From: Fidelibacterota bacterium
GTDB taxonomy: Bacteria; Fidelibacterota; Marinisomatia; SCGC-AAA003-L08; D37C17
Length of the DNA: 14,193 nt
Assembly: GCA_002707765.1 (NCBI GenBank)
Contig: PANV01000026.1
Location: forward strand, 1-14,193
Reading direction: 5' to 3'
Every line of letters starts with the position of its first letter. Positions within the stretch are counted from its first letter, which is position 1. The translations under genes were made by a program, and so were the position numbers. Below, one piece after another: positions 7,370 through 14,193 of this stretch. A model generated the notes under the pieces. That model made no database searches. It saw only the letters and a program-made list of their open reading frames with translations, and was not told the DNA's origin.

Positions 7370-9195
7370 GCAGATAGCTCTCTCAATCTTGTTCTAATTA
7401 AATCGTAAAAAATACTCTTTGGAAAATTATCCAAAAAATTCAAGTAAATATCTACAGCTTTAATTTTATCATCTAAACCATAATCATATATTTCTGCTTC
7501 AAGAATTTGAATTTCATGATTATAGTAATTATTATTTTCTTTTATTTTTTTAATTTTTTCAATAGCATTATTATAGTTTCCGCTTTTAACCTCTAAAAAT
7601 ATTGATTCAAATTGTGCAGTTTTAAAGAGCGGATTTTCTATTTCAAAAGAGTTTAGAATTTTAATAGCTGCCTGATTCTTGTTTTTAAATAGTTCAAATT
7701 TTGCTTTTGAATAATTAACTATATCTTCGTCTGAATATAGTTGAAATAAGCTTGATATTTTTAGAATATCATTATAATATTTTTCTTCTCTGGAAATATT
7801 TTTTAAAACTTTATCTGCATAAAATAGTACAGAATCTCTTTGCATTTCATAGAAGTAAGATTGTATTTTTTTTATATCTAATATGTAATTAAAATCTTTA
7901 TATTCATACAATGAATTTATTTTCTCTAATGTTTTTTTTAAATCACCCCTAGAAAGATTAACATTAATTATTTCATTTAAACATTTTTTCTTGTATTTAG
8001 ATGAAGAATATCTTTTTAAAATATTTTCGTACATTGGTTCCGCCCCATCAAAATCTTTTTGAATTTTATATTTAATTTCTGCTAATTGAAAACCAGATTT
8101 ATAGTCTTTTTGTTTTATATTTAGTGAATCATATATGGTAATTGCTTTTAATATTAAATCTCCATATTCCTCATTTAATTCTGAAAAGGGAGAAATTAAT
8201 AACTCGTTTCTATATATTTCATTTGATATACGAAAATTTTTTGAACTTTGAGTTACTTGTGACTCATAAATATTAGCGAGTTGATAAATAGATTCGTTTA
8301 TAATATTTTTATTGTTAGATGATTTTATTAAATCATTAACAATGACTTGTGCTAAATCTAGTTGATTTATTTTCATTAGATCTTCTAGTAAATCTAGTTT
8401 ATGTTTATCTGATTTTGATAAATTCTTTAATATATCATACGATTGCATGTAATTTTTTAATTTAAATTCTAATTTAGATAGAATTATTTTTGATTCTATT
8501 AATTCTGATTCTGTCAATTTATTTTTAATAATTTGAATTGAATTATCATAATCAGTTAATAACATTATGCGTTGAGAAATTAAACTTAAATTTTTTGAAT
8601 TATATTTTAAATAATTTAAATACTCATCAGTTGCTTTATCATATTCAAGTTTCATTGAATGATGCATGCCCATCTCAAGTGAGTAAAAACTGTTTTTTTT
8701 CGTTTTGTCTCTAATTTTTTTTACCCAGCTTTGAGCAATTTCTTTTTTATTATTGGATAATAGAATAGAGATTAATTTTTTCATATGATTAAGATTAATA
8801 TCTTTTTTATTATAGAAATCATTTAAAATATTTTGCCATTCTTTATTATCTGCAATTAGATAAATATCGAAGATATCTAATTTACTTGAGGCTTTATTTT
8901 TATTAGCAGTCGCATATTTTTTTGTTTCAACTAATAATGCATCAATTTCTTGTTTTCTTATATATATTTTTTTTAGTGGTATAAATGCTTCTTTTAATCC
9001 AGGAGAGTTTCTTAGCATATCTAAATAAATATCTATAGACTCGTTTATTAAGCCAGCTTTTTCCATTGCTTTTGCTTGTTTGAGCATAGCAGATTCTTGA
9101 TTGGTTAATTTTGGTTTTAAACTTAGCGTATTTTGATTAAGAGAAATACTTAAAGTCAAAATTATGCCTATGATTTTCTTAAAATTATTCTTCAT
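7366..9195 (-). CDS. Exported TPR-repeat protein of the DUF4159/DUF4175 operon
   Basis: This 609-residue protein has a signal peptide (about 1-20: KNNFKKIIGIILTLSISLN) and is otherwise almost wholly helical. A clear TPR-type pair lies at about 36-82 (AMLKQAKAMEKAGLINESI, then IYLDMLRNSPG). Further helical hairpins run through the protein, with recognisable TPR-like units near EYLNYLKYNSKN, AEPMYENILKRYSSS and the C-terminal AVDIYLNFLDNFPKS. It is Lys/Asn/Ile-rich, as expected in an AT-rich genome. TPR proteins usually bind other proteins, so a periplasmic adaptor for its operon partners is likely, though this is inference. It starts at ATG inside the end of the DUF4175-like gene (11-nt overlap) and its TGA overlaps the next ATG, so all three are translationally linked. 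No enzymatic motif is visible. Confidence 0.88.
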   Translation of the reverse strand: MKNNFKKIIGIILTLSISLNQNTLSLKPKLTNQESAMLKQAKAMEKAGLINESIDIYLDMLRNSPGLKEAFIPLKKIYIRKQEIDALLVETKKYATANKNKASSKLDIFDIYLIADNKEWQNILNDFYNKKDINLNHMKKLISILLSNNKKEIAQSWVKKIRDKTKKNSFYSLEMGMHHSMKLEYDKATDEYLNYLKYNSKNLSLISQRIMLLTDYDNSIQIIKNKLTESELIESKIILSKLEFKLKNYMQSYDILKNLSKSDKHKLDLLEDLMKINQLDLAQVIVNDLIKSSNNKNIINESIYQLANIYESQVTQSSKNFRISNEIYRNELLISPFSELNEEYGDLILKAITIYDSLNIKQKDYKSGFQLAEIKYKIQKDFDGAEPMYENILKRYSSSKYKKKCLNEIINVNLSRGDLKKTLEKINSLYEYKDFNYILDIKKIQSYFYEMQRDSVLFYADKVLKNISREEKYYNDILKISSLFQLYSDEDIVNYSKAKFELFKNKNQAAIKILNSFEIENPLFKTAQFESIFLEVKSGNYNNAIEKIKKIKENNNYYNHEIQILEAEIYDYGLDDKIKAVDIYLNFLDNFPKSIFYDLIRTRLRELSA

Positions 9196-12100
9196 TTTGT
9201 AATTTAAGAAAGTAGTTCCTAATTATTTTATTATATTCGTTTGAATGACCTTCTTTCATTGCTTCTTCCATGGCATTTATTATTAAATAATCCTTATCAC
9301 CCAAATTTGAATCAATTTTAAGATCACCATCATATCTTTTTTGTGTACCTGATTTACTTTTTCTTTTATCTGAAAAATCTTTTTGAGTTAAAGATTTTTG
9401 ATTATCAAGCATTCTAGATAAAATTTGTTGTTGTCTTTGAATAGTCTCTCTCGATATTTTTCTATTTTTAAAATCCTGAATAATTTCATCCATATCATCA
9501 CCAATTTTTTCCATAGTCCCATTATTTTCACCTGGGAATTCATCTAATAGCTCATCTAGTTGTTCTTTTAGTTGTTGTTGCTGCGATAGCAACTCTCCCA
9601 TTAAGCTTTGTTGTTGGATCATGCTCATTTGGCTTAATTTTAAAGTTGATTGATTTAAGCCTTGTTGTTGTTGAGACATATTTTGCATTTCTTCCATAAA
9701 TTGTTCAAATCCTGAAGCTGAATTTTGCTCATTCATATTTTTTATTGCTTCTAGAAGTAGTAAAGTGGCTAAATTAATATTGTTTAAAGCTTCCTTTTGT
9801 TTTTTTAGGCCTATACTTACTTTTTTTTGTTCGAAATTACTTATTGAATTTTTCATTGAAGAATTTATTTTACCAAAAGCTCTATTTATTGATGTATCAA
9901 TGAAAAATGTTTTATTAGATAGCTCAACTAAATCCTCCATTAGCTGATTTAACTCTCTATTTATATCATTTTGAGTTTTGTTTATGTTTCTTATTTCTGG
10001 ACTATTACTTCTAATCCCAGTACTTTTATATATAAGGTTTTCTTGTTGGTTTGAGATTGTTAATATATTATTTATTACTATTGAAAATTCTTCTTTCAAG
10101 ATATCAATACTTTCATCGATAAAAGATTGTTTAATATCATCAATTTTTTCTGAAATTTCATTGAGATTATTTTTTGAATTTTCAGAATCTCTCAAAGCTT
10201 GATTATTTTTTTTATCTTTAATACTTTCAGAAGTAGATTTCATTAAATCAGATGTTTCTTTGAAGGTTGAATTATTAGATAATTCAATAAGTTCTTTTGA
10301 AGTTTTTTCAGAAACTTCATTAATTTGTTCAATAGTTTCATTAATTTTATCTTTTAATTTTTCAAATCTCTTTTCCTGATTTTTAGATTTTGAGTTTAGT
10401 AAATTTGATTTAGATGGATTATCGTATATTTCTTGAATTAAGTTTTCTTGTTGGTTAATTAAATCTTCCATTAACTTACTTAGTTCATTTAAAGCTTGTT
10501 CAGCTTCTGCCATTTTAAACATATCCATGAATCTATCTAACTCATTTTCAAATTCTTCAATATTAAATTCAAAGTTTTCTAGAGCTTTTGCAATTGATTC
10601 AGGATCCATTTTCTCCAATGCATTTTGTAATTTTTGCATCGCATCAAGAATTTCTGGGGTCATTATATTCTGAAGCATTTCTTGAAATTCATTAAATTTT
10701 TCTAATAGATTTTCATCAAAAAGATTGTTTTTGTCTGCTTGTTCTAAAATTTTATCAATATTTTTTTGTATTTGTTCTATTTCCTCTGAAATATTTTCTA
10801 CTTTATTAAATGCTTCATCTAATTTTTTTTCATTTTCAAAACCAATATCATCTTTTTTTAATAATTCAAGTTCAACTTCATCTGTTATTTCAGATATCTC
10901 ACTGATAGTTTCTTTGATATCTTCAATCCAATTTTCTGATTCATTTTCATAATCTTCAATTTCAGAAAATAAATCTTCCAAAGATGGGAACCTACCTATG
11001 AATTTTTCTGTTTTTGTTATAGAATTATTTGATGGATTATTATCTTTTGCTAAAAACCAAAAATGGAGTTCATCTCCCATTAATAATCCAATATTATCTA
11101 TATTCCAATTAAAAATAATATTTGCTTCATTAAATCCATTTAAATTATTTCTTAAACTTAATTTATTTATAATTCTATCATCAGGAAAACCGGGAGTAAA
11201 AATTTTATATTCAATCCATAAATCTTCAATTTTAAAATTATCGTTAACATTTAAGTTTGTATAAATTGTATATGATTCATCTATTTTAAAATCATTTTCA
11301 GGTTTATTTACAATAATTGTTGGTGGTGTATCTTCAATATTTAAAAAAGTATATTGAGTGGGATTTAAATTTGGTATTGAATTTTTATCTAGGCAGAAAA
11401 TTGTTAGATTTTTTTTATCATCAGCTATAAAATTTCCACTAATTATTTGTCCATTTATGTTAAGATTATATCTATCATTATTTAATAGCATCCATGCTAA
11501 ATCAATTTCCTTATTTGTCTCAAATGAAAATTGTACTTCGCTTCCATGAAAAATTTCAAATTGAGTTGATCCAGTATTGATATATTTTTCTTCAGGTTTA
11601 TTTGTGTATTCTGGTGGATTAATTATAAAATTACTTTTTAATATTTTAGGTCTTTTCTTAACAAGAATTTTTTTTGGCTTTGTACCAATAGAATCCCATT
11701 TTGAAAAAAATGAATATGGCTCAAATTTCGTCCAATATTCAAAATCATCTTTAATATTATTAATATTATGATTAAAGTTATTATTAATATTATCTAAATT
11801 AATTTTTTTGATTTCATTATTTATATTTAGGTATAGATGTATTGAATCTGGGATCACATTTCCCTCTAATCCGAAATTCAGACTTATTGAATCTCCACTT
11901 AAAGCAGATTCAAATGAATTTAAATTAATTATTTTAAATGGTGTCGGTGGTATAAACTCAGTGTTAAAGTTTAAAATTCTATTTATACTGCCTTTCATTG
12001 AAGGATTTAACATATTGACACTGAATATTATTAATGAAAAAATCGTCAAATAAAAATATTTCAATTGGGTTTTATTCACAATTTCCTTAGCATTAAAAGC

Positions 12101-12493
12101 TTTTAAATCATTGGATAAATTTTTAGTTGCTAATTTTATTAAATCTAAATTTGGATTAATCTTGTTAAGCTGTAAAATATTTAAAAGTTTATCTTTAATT
12201 TTTGGAATTCTATTTCCTATCTTAATTGCAATTTTTTCGTTATCATTTATTATCCCAAAAAAATTAATAATCCATTTAGTCAAAAATAAAAGAAATGAAG
12301 ATAAAGTTAGTGTTAAGAAAAAAATCACGAAGTTTCTTCTAGCAAATGAAGAAAAGTAAAAAATTTCTTCTAAAAAATTAAATATTAAAAATATAAAAAT
12401 AATTGAAGATATTAAATTAAAAATTCTATTTGAAAAATTCCTATTTGATTCAATTTTTCTAAATGTTTGTATAAATTGGAAAATATTTTTCAT
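9185..12493 (-). CDS. DUF4175-like membrane-anchored coiled-coil protein
   Basis: This 1102-residue protein is the largest in the window. Two transmembrane helices lie near the N-terminus (about 27-47 and 55-78) and a third at about 146-162. A beta-rich, Ig-like extracytoplasmic region follows (about 185-500; IINPPEYTNKPEEKY and DTPPTIIVNKPEND look like domain boundaries). A long acidic, Glu/Asn-rich region of predicted coiled coil spans about 505-870, with a Gln/Met-rich coiled segment at about 930-985. The end carries RQQQILSRMLDNQKSLTQKDFS (about 1020-1041) and NEYNKIIRNYFLKL, which I recall as conserved in DUF4175 proteins of Bacteroidota and related groups. The three TMs and large periplasmic part suggest a mechanical or scaffold role in the envelope. 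Its function is unknown. It starts 3 nt after the DUF4159 stop and overlaps the TPR gene by 11 nt. Confidence 0.88.
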   Translation of the reverse strand: MKNIFQFIQTFRKIESNRNFSNRIFNLISSIIFIFLIFNFLEEIFYFSSFARRNFVIFFLTLTLSSFLLFLTKWIINFFGIINDNEKIAIKIGNRIPKIKDKLLNILQLNKINPNLDLIKLATKNLSNDLKAFNAKEIVNKTQLKYFYLTIFSLIIFSVNMLNPSMKGSINRILNFNTEFIPPTPFKIINLNSFESALSGDSISLNFGLEGNVIPDSIHLYLNINNEIKKINLDNINNNFNHNINNIKDDFEYWTKFEPYSFFSKWDSIGTKPKKILVKKRPKILKSNFIINPPEYTNKPEEKYINTGSTQFEIFHGSEVQFSFETNKEIDLAWMLLNNDRYNLNINGQIISGNFIADDKKNLTIFCLDKNSIPNLNPTQYTFLNIEDTPPTIIVNKPENDFKIDESYTIYTNLNVNDNFKIEDLWIEYKIFTPGFPDDRIINKLSLRNNLNGFNEANIIFNWNIDNIGLLMGDELHFWFLAKDNNPSNNSITKTEKFIGRFPSLEDLFSEIEDYENESENWIEDIKETISEISEITDEVELELLKKDDIGFENEKKLDEAFNKVENISEEIEQIQKNIDKILEQADKNNLFDENLLEKFNEFQEMLQNIMTPEILDAMQKLQNALEKMDPESIAKALENFEFNIEEFENELDRFMDMFKMAEAEQALNELSKLMEDLINQQENLIQEIYDNPSKSNLLNSKSKNQEKRFEKLKDKINETIEQINEVSEKTSKELIELSNNSTFKETSDLMKSTSESIKDKKNNQALRDSENSKNNLNEISEKIDDIKQSFIDESIDILKEEFSIVINNILTISNQQENLIYKSTGIRSNSPEIRNINKTQNDINRELNQLMEDLVELSNKTFFIDTSINRAFGKINSSMKNSISNFEQKKVSIGLKKQKEALNNINLATLLLLEAIKNMNEQNSASGFEQFMEEMQNMSQQQQGLNQSTLKLSQMSMIQQQSLMGELLSQQQQLKEQLDELLDEFPGENNGTMEKIGDDMDEIIQDFKNRKISRETIQRQQQILSRMLDNQKSLTQKDFSDKRKSKSGTQKRYDGDLKIDSNLGDKDYLIINAMEEAMKEGHSNEYNKIIRNYFLKLQNEE

Positions 12494-12496
12494 TTT

Positions 12497-13171
12497 TTAT
12501 TGAACTAAAGAATATGTTACTATATTTGCACCCATTTTCAATGCTTTTTGTCTAAGATCTTCAGGGTTATTATGAACTTTGGGATCTTCCCATCCATCAC
12601 CTAAATCTGATTCGTAGGTATATAAAATAATCAATTTTTCATTGTGGAAAATACCCAGAGCCTGAGCCCTTTTATTATCATGTTCATGAATTTTAGGTAG
12701 CCCATTGGGAAATTCAAAGTAAATATTAAAAAGTTCATGATTTGGTGGAATCTCGATAAGTTCTTTTTCAGGGAACATTTTACTTAGAAGTTCTCTGAAA
12801 GATTTATCCATACCATAATTATCATCTGCATGTAAAAATGCTCCTCCAATTAAGTGTTCCCTTAATATAATTATTTCTTCATCAGTAAGTTTAATATTCC
12901 CATGTCCAGTCATATAGAGATAATTGCTAGAAAAAAAGTTATTATCACCAATTTTTACAACTTGTTGGTCATCAGCTGTAATTATATCAGTATTTTCAGA
13001 TATAAATTTTAATAGGTTAGGTATGGAACTTTTATCAGAATACCAGTCACCACCACCTCCGTATTGAATTCTTGAAATTGAAAAAACACCACTTTTATTA
13101 CTATCGTTATCTGAAAAAAGAAGATTTAATAATAAGATTAAAAAAATCATTTTTATATTACTGATTACCAT
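12497..13171 (-). CDS. Exported DUF4159 domain protein
   Basis: This 224-residue protein is an almost complete single DUF4159 domain (PF13709) after a short signal sequence. I kept ATG 13171; the Met at residue 8 is also followed by a hydrophobic segment (IFLILLLNLLFS), so either start gives an exported protein. Hallmarks are QYGGGGDWYSD (36-46), YLYMTGHGNIKL (84-95), GGAFLHADDNYGMD (109-122), GLPKIHEHD (157-165) and YESDLGDGWEDPKVHNN (186-202), then a C-terminal GANIVTYSL. DUF4159 is a GATase1-like fold family of unknown activity; the His/Asp-rich motifs could bind a metal or substrate, which is inference. It is the first gene of the four-gene minus-strand operon and reads away from the divergent exported protein at 13260. 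No Shine-Dalgarno site is visible. Confidence 0.93.
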   Translation of the reverse strand: MVISNIKMIFLILLLNLLFSDNDSNKSGVFSISRIQYGGGGDWYSDKSSIPNLLKFISENTDIITADDQQVVKIGDNNFFSSNYLYMTGHGNIKLTDEEIIILREHLIGGAFLHADDNYGMDKSFRELLSKMFPEKELIEIPPNHELFNIYFEFPNGLPKIHEHDNKRAQALGIFHNEKLIILYTYESDLGDGWEDPKVHNNPEDLRQKALKMGANIVTYSLVQ

Positions 13172-13259
13172 AATGTTTATTAAAAATTTAATGTTTAAAT
13201 TTAACTATATATTTAATATATATGTTTGTATAATTGTGCTTTAAATAAATTCTATCTAA
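13172..13259. promoter_or_regulatory. Divergent intergenic region between the DUF4159 operon and the barrel-TPR gene
   Basis: This 88-bp, almost pure A/T gap separates two divergent start codons and must carry the promoters of both transcription units if each has its own. On the plus strand TATAAT stands at 13229-13234, about 25 nt before the ATG at 13260, as a good -10 candidate, but no convincing -35 sits 16-18 nt upstream. TATGTTTG at 13221-13228 also fits the Bacteroidota -7 form TAnnTTTG, again without a matching -33 TTTG. Nothing comparable can be chosen on the minus strand. Confidence 0.4.
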
Positions 13260-14193
13260 ATGAAAAAAATATTCTTTATAATTTATTTTGGATTTACTTT
13301 CATTTTTTCAAATGAGGTTACCTGGTCTACAACCAGATTTGAACATTGGTGGAATGACAATTTTAATTCTACTATATTTCGTGAGCCTCTTACATTTGCA
13401 CCATACAAATTTAAAATTGGTTCTTTCATTTATGGTGGTGATGATTTTTGGGATCAATATTTCGACGAAGGGACATCAGATTTAAATACTTCTCCTTTTC
13501 TGGGAGATACTGATTTAAATTACAATTTCATTGACGATTTAAAATTTAGAAAAGGTATTGATATTGAAATTGATTTTTTAGGATATAATTTTTTTCACAA
13601 ACTGCAAAATTCAATAGATATTATCACAAGTTTGAGTTATAAGTTTAGTGGACCTCTTAATAAAACAATTGCTACAGGTTGGCCAGATAATAATAATTCA
13701 AGCTATTATTATTATCCTATTACTAATCATTATAAAATTAACTCGCAATTATCATTACAAATAACTGAAAAATTATCTCCTTATCTACGATTATCTTTTG
13801 GTAAGGTTGAAGGAAAAATTTTCAGAGATAGTGATGATAATAATATTCTTAAAGCTAAAGGTATTAGTGAAAGTATTGATTTAGGTTTTCATATGATATA
13901 TAATCTTAAAAATAAATCATACAATTTATTGTATGGGTTTGAAATTGGTTTAGATAGAATAATTTTTGATCAAATTTCAAATTCGTATTTAAATCCAATT
14001 AAGGAAATTAAAAAAAATAATATAGCAATTAGATTTTCAGTTGGCATCATTTACGGAGGTAATAAAACACAAGGCGATAGGGCGTTTAAACATTTAATTA
14101 ATTCAGATTATGTAGATGCGATTAAAAAATTTAATCAGTTTAAGATTAATAATCCCTATCACCCTAAAGTAGAATTAGCAAATGAAATGATTG
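13260..14193 (+). CDS. Exported barrel-like protein with TPR-like tail (3' partial)
   Basis: An uninterrupted frame runs from ATG 13260 to the right edge (311 complete codons), so the gene is cut by the window end. It opens with a signal peptide (MKKIFFIIYFGFTFIFS, then NEVTW). The body (about 40-268) is rich in aromatic and alternating polar/hydrophobic stretches such as LNYNF, LSLQITEKLSPYLRLSFG, YNLLYGFEIGLDRIIF and IAIRFSVGIIYGG, which read as beta-hairpins of an outer-membrane barrel or beta-sandwich. From about 273 the text changes to GDRAFKHLINSDYVDAIKKF and NPYHPKVELANEM, which looks like the first TPR-type helical hairpin. A different, 65-codon frame from 13288 overlaps it and is not used. 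It is divergent from the DUF4159 gene. I do not recognise the family; outer-membrane location is inferred. Confidence 0.9.
   Translation, partial: MKKIFFIIYFGFTFIFSNEVTWSTTRFEHWWNDNFNSTIFREPLTFAPYKFKIGSFIYGGDDFWDQYFDEGTSDLNTSPFLGDTDLNYNFIDDLKFRKGIDIEIDFLGYNFFHKLQNSIDIITSLSYKFSGPLNKTIATGWPDNNNSSYYYYPITNHYKINSQLSLQITEKLSPYLRLSFGKVEGKIFRDSDDNNILKAKGISESIDLGFHMIYNLKNKSYNLLYGFEIGLDRIIFDQISNSYLNPIKEIKKNNIAIRFSVGIIYGGNKTQGDRAFKHLINSDYVDAIKKFNQFKINNPYHPKVELANEMI

Noticed and set aside
9765..12359. Several plus-strand open frames of 60-88 codons
   Set aside because: All lie antisense to the DUF4175-like gene, are Ser/Phe/Ile-rich as expected from Glu/Lys/Asn codons read backwards, and have no start signals or domain motifs.
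13288..13485. 65-codon plus-strand frame
   Set aside because: It is out of frame with the longer open frame from ATG 13260, which has a signal peptide and continues without a stop to the window edge.

Overview
This AT-rich window most resembles the genome of a marine bacterium of the FCB group. Candidatus Marinimicrobia (SAR406) is my best guess, but I cannot confirm it by search. The reasons are: two secreted proteins ending in type IX secretion (T9SS, Por) style C-terminal sorting domains; Cys/Asp-rich 'DECGVC' and 'GCTD..ACN' modules; 'WNW...YIKSQT' repeats; a DUF4159/DUF4175 pair; and few recognisable Shine-Dalgarno sites. I see no tRNA, rRNA, CRISPR array, transposase or phage gene.

Layout. 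(1) Positions 1-3490, plus strand: two neighbouring mosaic secreted proteins. The first is cut by the left edge. They share a ~100-residue beta-rich module (three copies in all) and a C-terminal sorting domain; the second also carries thrombospondin-3-like calcium-binding repeats. (2) Positions 3532-6111, plus strand: a compact three-gene ABC-2 type exporter (ATPase plus two permeases, COG4586/COG4587/COG3694 type) with overlapping genes and unknown substrate. (3) Positions 6116-13171, minus strand, convergent to the exporter: a very tight four-gene operon read right to left. It encodes a DUF4159 protein, a 1102-residue DUF4175-like membrane/coiled-coil protein, a TPR protein and a GATase-like exported protein of the family often auto-named 'asparagine synthetase B'. 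The junctions are a 3-nt gap, an 11-nt overlap and a 4-nt overlap. (4) Positions 13260-14193, plus strand and divergent: an exported protein, cut by the right edge, with a beta-barrel-like body and the start of a TPR-like tail. The AT-rich gap at 13172-13259 must hold the promoters for both directions.

How the genes may work together. Most products appear to act at or beyond the inner membrane. The minus-strand operon looks like one envelope machine of unknown function: two exported GATase-like proteins, a membrane-anchored coiled-coil scaffold and a TPR adaptor. It is the strongest candidate here for an undescribed system. The exporter and the sorting-domain proteins are neighbours, but nothing in the sequence shows they are functionally linked.
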